From assembly GCF_004521915.1 (NCBI RefSeq), contig NZ_SDKD01000004.1:1-64000 (forward strand): a stretch of 64,000 bases of DNA. The letters are read 5' to 3'. The DNA comes from Brevibacillus migulae. Its GTDB lineage: Bacteria; Bacillota; Bacilli; Brevibacillales; Brevibacillaceae. Every line of letters starts with the position of its first letter. Within the stretch, counting starts at the first letter, position 1. This document shows, piece after piece, positions 53,213 to 63,079 of the stretch. A model generated the notes under the pieces. It saw only the letters and a program-made list of their open reading frames with translations. It had not been told where the DNA came from and did not search any database. A program made the translations under genes and the position numbers.

Positions 53213-53911
53213 TTGTTGGATGAAAAAGCGATCCAATTGGAAATGGCCAGCCATGCGGGAAGGTTGCTTCGAGAAGCGTTTGGGAAAGGGCCTCAGTATA
53301 TTCATGTAAGCATCCGACGGCCATTTGTCGTGTTTTACATGCGGGGTTTATTGTCGCCGACAGAAAAGATCCTTCTTGAGCAAGATCAAGTTTTTTCGAT
53401 TATGCAGACAAGAGACTTGCTGATGAAGTCGCTCATCCCAGAAATGAAAGCATATACGTCACTGGTTGCGGGAATGAATCTTCGGGAATTTTACTACGAC
53501 TGGGGATTGCATAATCACTCCGGAGTCTTCGTAGGGATCGAATCCGATGAAGGCAACTTGGAAACCATCCGACAAGAAGGGTACTTCGGAAAAGAAGAAC
53601 TTCACCAGGAAATCAGCAATATCAGTCATCAGGTAGAAAAAGTTCCGGAAGACTTATACTCTTGCATGATCAATGACCGGACACTTTTAGTGATCCGAAA
53701 TGGTATCTTGATCCGGATCGAAAAAGAATTGATTCGGCTGGGAAATGAGGAAACTTTGAAACTGGCCAAACGGAATTTGGAAAAAAGGCATCTGCATAAC
53801 AATTATCATTTTGAACGTATTTTACATACGAAAATTATTGATGTTTTTGCGGACTGGGACTTTCAGCTGGATAAAAGCGTTTTCGTTTTTGTGTTAAACC
53901 CGAGTCAATAG
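53213..53911 (+). CDS. DUF2294 family protein, copy A
   Basis: The 232-residue protein holds two halves of similar design. The first is LLREAFGKGPQYIHVSIRRP with LSPTEKILLEQ and the second begins near residue 130. DUF2294 proteins are of unknown role, some linked to carbonate or low-temperature phenotypes. It starts with TTG and is paralogous to copy B at 55308, sharing most motifs (KSLIPEMKAY, EFYYDWxLHNHSGxFVG, DVFxDWDFQ). A terminator that is itself duplicated follows. Confidence 0.75.
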   Translation: MLDEKAIQLEMASHAGRLLREAFGKGPQYIHVSIRRPFVVFYMRGLLSPTEKILLEQDQVFSIMQTRDLLMKSLIPEMKAYTSLVAGMNLREFYYDWGLHNHSGVFVGIESDEGNLETIRQEGYFGKEELHQEISNISHQVEKVPEDLYSCMINDRTLLVIRNGILIRIEKELIRLGNEETLKLAKRNLEKRHLHNNYHFERILHTKIIDVFADWDFQLDKSVFVFVLNPSQ

Positions 53912-53998
53912 TTGGCAGCAATGAGCCAGAGAGGAAGCTGGACATAAGCCTAAGTAAAAGTTGTGAATGGCAACTTTTATTTAGGCTTTATTTATTTT
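53911..53998 (+). repeat. Duplicated terminator segment, copy 1
   Basis: GTTGGCAGCAATGAGCCAGA, CTGGACATAAGCCTAA and a hairpin with arms AGCCTAAGTAAAAGTTG / CAACTTTTATTTAGGCT plus a T-rich tail. The same segment recurs at 55023-55109. It works as the terminator for DUF2294 copy A. Confidence 0.75.
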
Positions 53999-54028
53999 TT
54001 AGGATCATGTCAAACAGGAGTGGTTGAT

Positions 54029-54847
54029 TTGAAGCTGGAGTACACAGAAAATCAGGATTTTCTCCAATTCTATACTGCGAATCAAGATGCATTCTACGAA
54101 TTGCTTACCTTGCAAGGGAGAAAGTTTATCCAAAAAATGGAGGGCCCAGAGAAGATCGACCTTGAATTCATCCTTACACCGACGCGCAAAGTGGTGCTTT
54201 TGCTTAACGAAAGAAATGAACACGGCTTGATTATGCATGCGAAGGAACACGGGGAGAGATGGGCAAGGAATAATCTGGACTTGCTGATCAAGCTCGAATG
54301 GATTCAAATGTTGCGTATCACATATTGGGAGTTTCTCTTTCATTACTATAAAAATATCGAACTAAGCCGATTTGAGTTTTTTCAACTGGAGCATCAAGTG
54401 AACTTCAATCTTGACACTTACTTGAAACATTTTGCATCCAGCTATTCCATGTATAAAAATGAGGTTCTCCAATCCCAACGTGAAGTGATTGCGGATCTAT
54501 CTGTACCTGTTATTCCCCTTTCCGATCATGTAGCCTTACTCCCGATTGTCGGAACCTTGGACACGCTCCGGGCTAAGAAAATACAGGAACATGTTTTACT
54601 CCGGATTTATCAGTTGAAAATACAAACCATCATTATGGACTTATCAAGCGTTACCAACATCGATACGGCGATTGTGCCCCATCTGTTTACTTTTGTGAAC
54701 GGAGTTGCTCTCCAGGGATGCAAAGCGGTTATCACCGGAATCCGCCCTGAAATCACGAAAGCCATACTGGAATTAGGCATTTCGTTACATGAAAAGGTAG
54801 AGACGAGAGGGACATTACAGCAAGCATTTGCGGAATATGTCAAATAG
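54029..54847 (+). CDS. RsbR-like stressosome protein (STAS domain)
   Basis: The 272-residue protein has an N-terminal helical sensor region (about 1-145, globin-like in RsbR proteins) and a C-terminal STAS domain (about 160-270): DLSVPVIPLSDHVALLPIVG, IIMDLSSVTNIDTAIVPHLF, and GCKAVITGIRPEI. Threonines at the phosphorylation positions (in IDT and around LDT) are present. RsbR proteins form stressosomes with RsbS and RsbT; those partners are not in this window. The TTG at 54029 follows CAGGAG; 22 further codons are open upstream through the terminator and are unlikely. Confidence 0.8.
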   Translation: MKLEYTENQDFLQFYTANQDAFYELLTLQGRKFIQKMEGPEKIDLEFILTPTRKVVLLLNERNEHGLIMHAKEHGERWARNNLDLLIKLEWIQMLRITYWEFLFHYYKNIELSRFEFFQLEHQVNFNLDTYLKHFASSYSMYKNEVLQSQREVIADLSVPVIPLSDHVALLPIVGTLDTLRAKKIQEHVLLRIYQLKIQTIIMDLSSVTNIDTAIVPHLFTFVNGVALQGCKAVITGIRPEITKAILELGISLHEKVETRGTLQQAFAEYVK

Positions 54848-55022
54848 CCTGTATTCCCTTATAGCACTGCGGTAAGCCATACGTTGTGGAACGTATTAAC
54901 CTACCGTTTTCATCTTGCTTAATTTGAATAAAATGATAAAATAGGTTTGGGCATGGGATATGATTGCTTTTGCCTTACGTAATAACGTGTGGGAAAACCA
55001 CAAATGTATTTCATTATTTACA
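54848..55022. other. Gap downstream of the rsbR-like gene
   Basis: No gene or clear signal was seen between the rsbR stop and the second duplicated terminator segment. The same holds for 55110-55307 upstream of DUF2294 copy B, apart from the ribosome site GAGGATG. Confidence 0.4.
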
Positions 55023-55109
55023 GTTGGCAGTAATGAACCAGAGATAGCGCTGGACATAAGCCTAAATAAAAGTTGCTTTGGCAAACTTTTATTTAGGCTT
55101 TTTTTATTT
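55023..55109 (+). repeat. Duplicated terminator segment, copy 2
   Basis: GTTGGCAGTAATGAACCAGA, CTGGACATAAGCCTAA and a hairpin with arms AGCCTAAATAAAAGTTG and AACTTTTATTTAGGCT followed by seven T. It parallels 53911-53998. The two copies bracket the rsbR-like gene. Confidence 0.75.
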
Positions 55110-55307
55110 GTTCGAGTAAATGGACGTTTCCTTGTTGTTCGACAAGGCATCAATTATCAATCTAGGAGGTCATGGTAGTTGGTAGGCTTCCTTCGCATAC
55201 AAGCTAAGATGAATGCGAATGGAATCGTTTCGGAGGATGTACAATGGTGTAATCCTATCAATTAAGGTAAAACCGCGTGTGTTTACCTAGACTGAGGATG
55301 AATTTTA

Positions 55308-56009
55308 TTGACAATTTATGAACCCCATTTCCAGAATGAAATTGCAAGCCATATCGGAAAATTGCTCAGAGACGCTTTTGGGAAAGGTCCACAATCCATC
55401 TATGTAAGTATCCATCACCCTTTTATTGTCATTTATTTGCGAAACTTTGTGACGCCCATGGAAAAAATACTCCTGAAGCAGGGGCAGATCAGCCATATAC
55501 AAACAACAAGAGACTTGGTGATGAAGTCGTTAATTCCTGAAATGAAGGCGTATTTGCTGCGATTAACAGGAATGGACATTTCGGAGTTTTATTATGATTG
55601 GGAATTACATAATCACTCGGGTATTTTCGTAGGGCGGCAATCAGATGAGTCCAGATTGGTATTCGGACTACAGGAGAGGTATGAAGGAAAAGAGGAACTT
55701 CATCATGAGATCGAAAATATCAGCCAACAGGTCCAAAAAAGACCGGACCACCTATATTCCTACATAATCAATAAAAGAACACTTCTGGTTGTAAGAAGCG
55801 GCATCCTTATCGACTTAAGTACGGAATTGATTCGACTTGGAGGGGAAGAAAAGGTAAGACAAGCCGTAAACAATCTCGAAAAACGGTATTTGCGGAATAA
55901 CAATCGTTTCCAAACAATATTAAACACGAATATTGATGATGTGTTTGTCGATTGGGATTTTCAACGGGATCGGAGCGTAATTGTCTTTATTTTGCGCCCG
56001 AAAATATGA
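55308..56009 (+). CDS. DUF2294 family protein, copy B
   Basis: The 233-residue paralogue of copy A (53213) shows LLRDAFGKGPQSIYVSIHHP, TTRDLVMKSLIPEMKAY, EFYYDWELHNHSGIFVG and VDWDFQRDRSVIVFI. Roughly half of the residues agree with copy A, so the duplication is not recent. TTG start after GAGGATG. A strong terminator follows. Confidence 0.75.
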   Translation: MTIYEPHFQNEIASHIGKLLRDAFGKGPQSIYVSIHHPFIVIYLRNFVTPMEKILLKQGQISHIQTTRDLVMKSLIPEMKAYLLRLTGMDISEFYYDWELHNHSGIFVGRQSDESRLVFGLQERYEGKEELHHEIENISQQVQKRPDHLYSYIINKRTLLVVRSGILIDLSTELIRLGGEEKVRQAVNNLEKRYLRNNNRFQTILNTNIDDVFVDWDFQRDRSVIVFILRPKI

Positions 56010-56085
56010 GAGTACCGTAAAAATCCAAGCAATCGAGCTAAACCCATCAGGTGGATAGATTCAATGTCTTTTCCGTGTACACCAG

Positions 56086-56116
56086 CCCGGTTCCATTTTG
56101 GGGGACCGGGTTTTTT
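56086..56116 (+). terminator. Terminator after DUF2294 copy B
   Basis: CCCGGTTCC pairs with GGGACCGGG around a short loop, then a run of six T. Repeat A copy 4 begins immediately after. Confidence 0.8.
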
Positions 56117-56204
56117 GGTAGACAAGAATTTATAAAAATTCTTGTCTATATAAGTGCAACTAATGCTCCGCCAAAGGCTTGGCGAAGCCAAGTTTTCTAA
56201 ATGC
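56117..56204 (+). repeat. Interspersed two-hairpin repeat, family A, copy 4
   Basis: The palindrome TAGACAAGAATTT / AAATTCTTGTCTA is followed by TATAAGTGCAACTAATGCTC, CGCCAAAGGCTTGGCG and AAGCCAAGTTTTCTAAATG. As with copy 2, it starts directly behind a terminator. The gap 56205-56339 to cysJ shows no gene. Confidence 0.7.
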
Positions 56205-56339
56205 CATCATCTATAAGCATTCCTTATGATTGGCATAACTGATGCTAATTGCTCGTATTCGCCTATTTGTGAGATAGTTATAAAAAACTAAGTTGATCAA
56301 ATTACTCGGAATAATTTGTCCTGTGCGAGGTGCATATCG

Positions 56340-58142
56340 TTGGTACTTAAGGTGACAGACAGTCCTTTCAGTCAGGAACAAGTGGAGCTCCTGAATCGGC
56401 TCTTGCCCACGCTGACAGAGGTGCAAAAGGTTTGGCTGAGCGGATATCTGGCGGCTCTTGCCAAAACGGAAACACCGGTGGCCGCTGCGCCACAAGCTGC
56501 GCCAGTCATTTCCAAAGAGGTGACGGTGCTTTTCGGTTCCCAATCCGGAAACAGCCAAAAGCTGGCCAAGAAGCTGTCCGGAAAGCTCCAGGAGCAGGGC
56601 TTCCAGGTAGCGCTCTCCTCCATGAGCGACTTTAAAACGAATACGTTGAAAAAGGTGCAAAACTTGGCTCTCGTGGTCAGTACACACGGGGAAGGCGAGC
56701 CGCCGGACAACGCTCTCTCATTCCATGAATTCCTGCACAGCAAAAGAGCGCCGCAATTGGAGGGGCTGCGTTTCTCCGTACTGGCTCTGGGAGATACCTC
56801 GTATGAATTTTTCTGTCAGACCGGAAAGGACTTCGACAAGCGGCTGGAAGATCTTGGCGGCAAGCGTCTAACTCCGCGTGTCGATTGTGATGTAGATTTC
56901 GAAGAGTCAGCTACAGAGTGGATGAATCAAGTCCTGGCTAGCCTCAGTGAAGCGTCGGCCTCACAGGTTCCTGCAAGCGTCGGAGGCTCGGCGATCGCAA
57001 GTGGTACGGAGACTGAATATTCACGCGCCAATCCGTTTCAAGCTACAGTGCTCGAAAACTTGAATCTGAACGGACGCGGGTCGGATCGGGAAACTCGTCA
57101 CTTGGAACTCTCCTTGGAGGGATCCAATCTCTACTATGAACCAGGTGACTGTCTGGGAGTCTATCCCCAGAATCATCCCCGCCTCGTCCAAGAACTGATC
57201 GAAGCGATGGGCTGGAAACCGGAAGAGCTCGTACCGGTCAATAAGAACGGAGAAGAGCGGCCTTTAGAAGAGGCGCTTGCTAGCCATTATGAGATCACGG
57301 TTCTGACAAAGCCCCTCCTGGAACAAGCGGTGAAGCTTGCTACCGGAAACGGGCTACAGCCGTTGCTTGCAGAAGGACGGGAGCAGGAGCTTCGGGAGTA
57401 TATCCGTAATCGGGATTTGCTGGATCTGGTGCAAGACTACGGTCTAAAAGGTGTATCTGCAAAAGAATTCGTTTCCATCCTCAGAAAGCTGCCGCCTCGT
57501 CTCTATTCGATTTCCAGCAGCTTGAAAGCCTACCCGGACGAGGTGCATCTGACCATTCGCAAGGTGCAATATGAGGCGCATGGACGTGAGCGGTACGGCG
57601 TCTGTTCGAGCTATGTCGCCGATCGTCTGGAAGCGGGGGATACGCTGCCGGTATTTGTCCAGCACAACCCGAACTTTAAGCTTCCACAGAACCCGGACAC
57701 ACCGCTGATCATGATCGGGCCGGGTACCGGTGTCGCTCCGTTCCGCTCCTTCCTGGGAGAACGTCAGGAGACTGGGGCGAGCGGCAAGACGTGGCTATTC
57801 TACGGCGATCAGCATTTCTCCACGGACTTCCTCTACCAGACCGAATGGCAGCGTTGGCTCAAAGAGGGTGTCCTGACACGCATGGATGTCGCCTTCTCTC
57901 GTGATACGGCGCAAAAAGTGTACGTCCAGCACCGGATGCTGGAGAAGAGCAAGGAGCTCTACCTATGGCTGCAGGACGGGGCACACGTATACGTATGCGG
58001 AGACGAGAAGAGAATGGCGCACGACGTTCACGCTGCACTGGTCACCATCCTCCAGCAAGAGGGCGGACTTGGCGCGGAGGAAGCGGTTGAGTATTTGAAA
58101 CGGATGCAGCAGGAAAAACGTTACCAACGAGATGTCTACTGA
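56340..58142 (+). CDS. cysJ: Assimilatory sulfite reductase (NADPH) flavoprotein alpha subunit
   Basis: The 600-residue protein passes electrons from NADPH through FAD and FMN to CysI. It has an N-terminal leader, a flavodoxin domain (LFGSQSGNSQKLAKK at about 62), a FAD domain with RLYSISSS and GVCSSYVADR, and an NADP domain with GPGTGVAPFRSFLGER and VYVCGDEKRMAHDVH; the end RYQRDVY is diagnostic. TTG at 56340 is chosen: GAGGTG lies seven bases upstream and the start then matches B. subtilis CysJ. GGAAT motifs upstream (near 56308) hint at CymR control. cysI follows after 34 bases. Confidence 0.95.
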   Translation: MVLKVTDSPFSQEQVELLNRLLPTLTEVQKVWLSGYLAALAKTETPVAAAPQAAPVISKEVTVLFGSQSGNSQKLAKKLSGKLQEQGFQVALSSMSDFKTNTLKKVQNLALVVSTHGEGEPPDNALSFHEFLHSKRAPQLEGLRFSVLALGDTSYEFFCQTGKDFDKRLEDLGGKRLTPRVDCDVDFEESATEWMNQVLASLSEASASQVPASVGGSAIASGTETEYSRANPFQATVLENLNLNGRGSDRETRHLELSLEGSNLYYEPGDCLGVYPQNHPRLVQELIEAMGWKPEELVPVNKNGEERPLEEALASHYEITVLTKPLLEQAVKLATGNGLQPLLAEGREQELREYIRNRDLLDLVQDYGLKGVSAKEFVSILRKLPPRLYSISSSLKAYPDEVHLTIRKVQYEAHGRERYGVCSSYVADRLEAGDTLPVFVQHNPNFKLPQNPDTPLIMIGPGTGVAPFRSFLGERQETGASGKTWLFYGDQHFSTDFLYQTEWQRWLKEGVLTRMDVAFSRDTAQKVYVQHRMLEKSKELYLWLQDGAHVYVCGDEKRMAHDVHAALVTILQQEGGLGAEEAVEYLKRMQQEKRYQRDVY

Positions 58143-58176
58143 GTTCAGATAAAGAAAAGCGAGAGGAGATAGAAGC

Positions 58177-59898
58177 ATGTCCGAAAATCATTTGCTTTCG
58201 CCAAACAGTGCTCCTCACAGCGATGTAGAGGAGATTAAAAAACGAAGCAATTACCTGCGGGGAAGCTTGGCGGAGACACTGGAAGACCGGATTACGGGGT
58301 CCATCCCCGAGGACGATAACCGATTGATGAAATTCCATGGAAGCTACATGCAGGATGACCGGGATCTCCGCAATGAACGGAATAAACAGAAGCTGGAGCC
58401 GGCCTATCAATTCATGGTGCGTGTGCGGGCAGCCGGGGGGATCGTCACGCCGGAGCAATGGCTCACGATCGACCGCATCGCCCAGCAATTGGCCAATGGG
58501 ACGATCCGCCTGACGACCCGTCAATCGTTCCAGCTGCACGGCGTGATCAAGTGGAATATGAAGAGTGTGATCCAGGAAGTAAACGAAGCCTTGCTATCCA
58601 CACTGGCTGCTTGCGGGGACGTGAACCGCAACGTCATGTGCAACCCGAATCCGTATCAGTCGGAAGTCCATGAAGAGGTTTATGAATGGGCTAAAAAAGT
58701 AAGCAATCATCTTGATCCCCGGACCCGTGCCTATCATGAAATCTGGCTGGACGAAGAGAAGGTTGTCGACAGCCGGGACGGGATCGAGGAAGAACCGATC
58801 TACGGGCCTGTCTATCTGCCGCGCAAGTTCAAGATCGGCATCGCGGTACCGCCTGCCAATGAAGTAGACGTCTTCTCCCAGGACTTGGGGTTCATTGCCA
58901 TCCATGAGGGCGGACGGCTATTGGGCTTCAATGTAGCCGTTGGCGGCGGAATGGGAATGAGCCACGGCGATCCGAAGACCTATCCTCAGGTGGGACGGGT
59001 GATTGGCTTCATCACGCCGGAGCAAATCGTGGATGTCGCCGAGAAGACGGTCACGATCCAGAGAGACTACGGAGATCGCGCAGTGAGGAAGCATGCCCGA
59101 TTCAAATATACGATTGATGACCGCGGCATCGAATGGTTCATCGATGAGCTCGAGCAGCGTCTGGGCTGGAAGCTGCAGGAAACGCGTCCTTACCATTTCG
59201 ATCATAATGGCGATCGCTACGGCTGGGTGAAAGGAAGCAACGATCAGTGGCATTATACGGTGTTTATCCAAAATGGCCGAGTGAAGGACGAGGATAATTA
59301 CCCCCTGATGACAGGCTTACGGGAAATTGCCAAAGTGCATACGGGGGATTTCCGCCTGACGCCGAATCAGAACCTCATCATCGGGAATGTAACCAGTGAG
59401 AAGAAGCAGGAAATCGAACAACTCATTCAAGCATACGGGCTAAACGATGGAACCGCCTATTCCGCGCTGCGGAGAAACTCGATGGCCTGTGTGGCTTTGC
59501 CGACTTGCGGACTGGCGATGGCGGAGTCGGAACGTTACCTGCCTACGCTGCTGGATAAGATCGAGTTGATCTTGGATGAGGCGGGTCTGCGCGAAGAGGA
59601 GATCGTCATCCGGATGACAGGATGTCCAAATGGCTGCGCCCGACCAGCATTGGCGGAGATTGCGTTTATCGGGAAAGCGGTCGGCAAATACAACATGTAT
59701 TTGGGCGGCGGCTTCGCGGGAAATCGCTTGAACAAGCTGTACCGTGAAAACATCGGCGAGGCAGAAATCCTGGAGGAGCTGCGGCCGATCTTGAACCGGT
59801 ATGCCAAGGAACGTCAGGAAGGCGAACATTTCGGTGATTTCGTCATTCGCGCGGGGTATGTGAAAGAAGTTCGTTCGGGACTCGATTTTCACGAGTAG
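58177..59898 (+). CDS. cysI: Assimilatory sulfite reductase (NADPH) hemoprotein beta subunit
   Basis: The 573-residue protein reduces sulfite to sulfide with siroheme and a 4Fe-4S cluster. The four cluster cysteines are in [19 protein letters not shown] and GCPNGCARP. Substrate-binding arginines lie in [11 protein letters not shown] and MCNPNP is typical. It has a good AGAGGAG site and forms the cysJI operon. A terminator follows about 20 bases after the stop. Confidence 0.96.
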   Translation: MSENHLLSPNSAPHSDVEEIKKRSNYLRGSLAETLEDRITGSIPEDDNRLMKFHGSYMQDDRDLRNERNKQKLEPAYQFMVRVRAAGGIVTPEQWLTIDRIAQQLANGTIRLTTRQSFQLHGVIKWNMKSVIQEVNEALLSTLAACGDVNRNVMCNPNPYQSEVHEEVYEWAKKVSNHLDPRTRAYHEIWLDEEKVVDSRDGIEEEPIYGPVYLPRKFKIGIAVPPANEVDVFSQDLGFIAIHEGGRLLGFNVAVGGGMGMSHGDPKTYPQVGRVIGFITPEQIVDVAEKTVTIQRDYGDRAVRKHARFKYTIDDRGIEWFIDELEQRLGWKLQETRPYHFDHNGDRYGWVKGSNDQWHYTVFIQNGRVKDEDNYPLMTGLREIAKVHTGDFRLTPNQNLIIGNVTSEKKQEIEQLIQAYGLNDGTAYSALRRNSMACVALPTCGLAMAESERYLPTLLDKIELILDEAGLREEEIVIRMTGCPNGCARPALAEIAFIGKAVGKYNMYLGGGFAGNRLNKLYRENIGEAEILEELRPILNRYAKERQEGEHFGDFVIRAGYVKEVRSGLDFHE

Positions 59899-59918
59899 TT
59901 TGATATAGAAGATAGAGA

Positions 59919-59947
59919 GAAGGTCATCCCCTCCGGATGGCCTTTTT
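59919..59947 (+). terminator. Terminator of cysJI
   Basis: AAGGTCATCC and GGATGGCCTT pair around CCTC with one G-T pair; T residues follow. Confidence 0.8.
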
Positions 59948-60295
59948 CATTCGGTTCGCTGTCCGGAGCAGCCATACACTCTTCCAGAAAAGTAGGATTT
60001 TGAGGTGCAGCTGGCAGTTCCCCGTCTGCATGCAAGCTGATTCGATACAGGTTGCGGTAAATCATGGAACCCTGCATACCTTTTAGGACATGCAGGTTCC
60101 TTCTCCATCCTTTCGTTGCCGATTCTCAACGGTTCTTTATACACACATGGTCGAAATCTACTGACTCTGTTTGCTAATAGGAAGGAATTCCTTGTAGAAG
60201 GATAAGAATACAGGGTGGTAGATTGGACTTATACAAAAAATGATTGAAAATGGAAAGCTATGGGTATTTATGCTTGAGCGATAGGCGGTTGTGAA
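59948..60295. other. Gap between cysI and the GGDEF-EAL gene
   Basis: A hairpin with arms GGAACCCTGCAT and ATGCAGGTTCC (60066-60099) is followed by TTCTCC and could terminate transcription. A minus-strand frame through 59889-60077 was not accepted as a gene. No promoter with both boxes was found for the downstream gene. Confidence 0.45.
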
Positions 60296-62860
60296 ATGCA
60301 AAGAAACGGGTTGAAGCCGGTGGAAAGACAAAATGTACACTTCCAAACGATTCTCAATGCGAGCCCTGATATTATCGTCCTCAAGGATGCTCAAGGCCGT
60401 TGGGTGGAGGCAAATAAAAGAACGCTTGAAATCTTTCAGATTGACGAAGAGGTGTATCGGGGAAAGACAGAATTGCAATTAGGGGAAATATACCCGCATT
60501 TTGAAATATATGTACCCTACTTTATAGAGTCTGATCGCCTGGCATGGGTAACGGGCGATCAGATTCAAGCCGAAGAGTATGTAATCATTGATGGGGAAGA
60601 ACATGTTTTCAATGTAGTCAAGGTTCCAATCTATGATTCGAATGGGGAGCCAGATGCCCTTGTTGTGATCGGACGGGATATTACGGAAATAAGAAAAAGC
60701 GAACAAATCTACAAATCTATCTTTTCGGATCATCCGGAAGGCGTTTACTCCCTTGATAAAGAAGGGAATTTTTTGGACATCAACAAAGAGGCACAGAGGA
60801 TCAGCGGCTACAGCAGGGAAGAATTGTTGCAAACCGATTTCCAAAAGCTGATTGCTCCCGACAAGCTTCCCGCCGTTCTCGAGCGCTTTGAGCAAGTGCT
60901 AAAAGGACAGCGGAAAGCACAGATAACCCAACTTGTTCGTAAAGATGGACAAGTACGGGATATACAACTTACCACGATTCCAGCAACTCTGAATGGCAAA
61001 GTGATCGGAATTCATGGTGTTGCCCAAGATGTAACGGAAACGAAAAGACTAGAGGTACTGCGGGAAAAGGAAACGTTTATTCTTGCAAAAATCGCGTCTG
61101 GGGACACTTTGGAGGAGGTAATCAATCACATTATCGAGATTGTGGAGAAGCTGTCGCAAGGGGTTTGCTCCATCATGTTCTATGAGAAAGAGCAAAATTG
61201 GCTGCGTTTTGGCTATGGACCCGGATTGAATCCCGAATTTGTCGAAAAGATTGATAAATTCCCAGTGGGGCCGGATCTCGCTTCTTGTGGGCATGCGGCA
61301 TATGTCAAAGAATTGACGATCGTATCGGATATCGAAACGAACCCCGCTTGGGCAGAGTGGAGCGAGATCGCCCTCAGGCATGGAATGCGATCTTGTTGGT
61401 CGGTGCCTGTTCTTTCCGCGAGTGGGTCTCTGCTTGGCACTTTTGCCGTCTATTATCACGATTCCCGCGAACCCGACGACATTGAAATTAGCATGCTGAG
61501 AGTGTTTGCTTACGTAACGGGTCTTGCGATGGATCGAACTCAACACATACAGGAAATTCAGTATCTCGCGAATCACGATGTACTGACAAACCTGCCCAAT
61601 CTGCGCTATTTGAAAGAGCTCTTTGAACAGTGGATCCAGGAAACAAATGAGCTGGCCGTCATGTTTTTGGACTTGGATCACTTTAAGACGCTCAACGATA
61701 CGTTCGGTCACGATTTTGGGGATATACTGATTCAGGAAATAGCCGGCAGAATCCAAAAAACAATCGGGGAAGCGAACGTAGTTGCACGGATGGGTGGAGA
61801 TGAGTTTGTAATTTTGATCAGAAACGTAACAGACCGGCAAATGGTACGCGAAGTGGCAGAACACATACTCACGTCGATCGAAAAGCCAATATTCATTATG
61901 GACCGTGACTTCCATGTGACCGCAAGCATCGGAATCAGCATGTATGGAGAGCATGGAAGCACAATTGAAGCTTTGATGAAAAATGCGGATGTGGCGATGT
62001 ATTCGGTAAAAGATGCGGGAGGAAACGGTAGCAGGATTTACGACCCCGCGATGAATGAGAAGGCATACGAACTGTATATGCTGCAAGGAGAGTTTCGAAA
62101 AGCGTTGGAACAGGAGCAGTTTCAGCTTTATTACCAGCCTAAATATGACATCAGGACGGGGGCAATCACCGGTTTGGAAGCGTTGGTTCGCTGGATCCAT
62201 CCGGAAAAAGGGGTGATCAGCCCGGCTACCTTTATTCCACTTGCAGAAGAAAGCGGCTTTATTATCGAGCTGGGCGCTTGGGTACTTCGCAGGGCATGCC
62301 AGCAGGTAAAGGAATGGAAAGACGAATCAAACATTGAGATGAGAGTGGCTGTCAACGTATCTGTCAAACAATTTATCAAACAGGACATAGCCGCTTATGT
62401 GAAAGCTACGCTGGATGAATTGAAACTCGATCCCGGCTGTCTGGAATTGGAAATCACAGAAAGCGTACTCAGCAGACATGAGTTTCTCATCCAAGAAACC
62501 GTTGGCGAACTGCAACGGATCGGAGTAAAAGTATCCATTGACGATTTTGGGACGGGATATGCTTCCTTAACGTACCTGAAGCAATTCAGAGCAAATACCA
62601 TTAAAATTGACCGTTCCTTTATTCAATTGCTTCCCCAAAATGAGGAGGATTCCGCAATCGTGACAGCCATCATCACTCTTGCCAATCAGTTGAACATGAG
62701 TGTGATTGCGGAAGGGGTGGAAACTAAGGAGCAGCTGGATTTTTTACGGAGCAAAGGATGCAATGAAGTTCAGGGCTATTACTTCAGCCCGCCTCTCCCA
62801 GTTGAAAAGATGTATCACATGTTGAAAGAGAATCGTCTTTCAGGCGGTAATAAGGCGTAA
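60296..62860 (+). CDS. PAS-PAS-GAF-GGDEF-EAL cyclic-di-GMP enzyme
   Basis: The 854-residue soluble protein has two PAS domains (about 12-132 and 140-255), GAF (about 270-415), GGDEF (about 425-590; DLDHFKTLNDTFGHDFGD and the intact MGGDEF) and EAL (about 600-850; GLEALVRW, NVSVKQF, EITES, DDFGTGYASL, AEGVET and GYYFSPPLP). Both the cyclase and phosphodiesterase motifs are complete, so it may make or degrade c-di-GMP, or be switched by its sensors. It lacks membrane segments. It stands alone between terminators. Confidence 0.92.
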   Translation: MQRNGLKPVERQNVHFQTILNASPDIIVLKDAQGRWVEANKRTLEIFQIDEEVYRGKTELQLGEIYPHFEIYVPYFIESDRLAWVTGDQIQAEEYVIIDGEEHVFNVVKVPIYDSNGEPDALVVIGRDITEIRKSEQIYKSIFSDHPEGVYSLDKEGNFLDINKEAQRISGYSREELLQTDFQKLIAPDKLPAVLERFEQVLKGQRKAQITQLVRKDGQVRDIQLTTIPATLNGKVIGIHGVAQDVTETKRLEVLREKETFILAKIASGDTLEEVINHIIEIVEKLSQGVCSIMFYEKEQNWLRFGYGPGLNPEFVEKIDKFPVGPDLASCGHAAYVKELTIVSDIETNPAWAEWSEIALRHGMRSCWSVPVLSASGSLLGTFAVYYHDSREPDDIEISMLRVFAYVTGLAMDRTQHIQEIQYLANHDVLTNLPNLRYLKELFEQWIQETNELAVMFLDLDHFKTLNDTFGHDFGDILIQEIAGRIQKTIGEANVVARMGGDEFVILIRNVTDRQMVREVAEHILTSIEKPIFIMDRDFHVTASIGISMYGEHGSTIEALMKNADVAMYSVKDAGGNGSRIYDPAMNEKAYELYMLQGEFRKALEQEQFQLYYQPKYDIRTGAITGLEALVRWIHPEKGVISPATFIPLAEESGFIIELGAWVLRRACQQVKEWKDESNIEMRVAVNVSVKQFIKQDIAAYVKATLDELKLDPGCLELEITESVLSRHEFLIQETVGELQRIGVKVSIDDFGTGYASLTYLKQFRANTIKIDRSFIQLLPQNEEDSAIVTAIITLANQLNMSVIAEGVETKEQLDFLRSKGCNEVQGYYFSPPLPVEKMYHMLKENRLSGGNKA

Positions 62861-62894
62861 AAATGAGTTCAACGATTAGATCGTTCCATGCTGA

Positions 62895-62942
62895 AAGAAG
62901 CGTCAACGGACAACACAATGTCCAATGGCGCTTCTTTTTTCA
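62895..62942 (+). terminator. Terminator after the GGDEF-EAL gene
   Basis: AGAAGCG and CGCTTCT with an inner GGACA/TGTCC helix form a long hairpin, followed by T6. Confidence 0.8.
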
Positions 62943-63079
62943 TTTGTGTTTACATTAAACTCACTCTCTTCAAACATGAAGACAATGTCAAAACCTTTAA
63001 GCTTCATTTAAGGTTTCTCCCCTAAGATAGGAGCATGGAACGACGGAAACATGACAATACGGGAAAGGAGCTGCACCAA

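Noticed and set aside
59889..60077. Minus-strand ORF of 62 codons between cysI and the GGDEF-EAL gene
   Set aside because: No known domain, a weak ribosome site, and it runs through the cysI terminator hairpin; composition gives no support.
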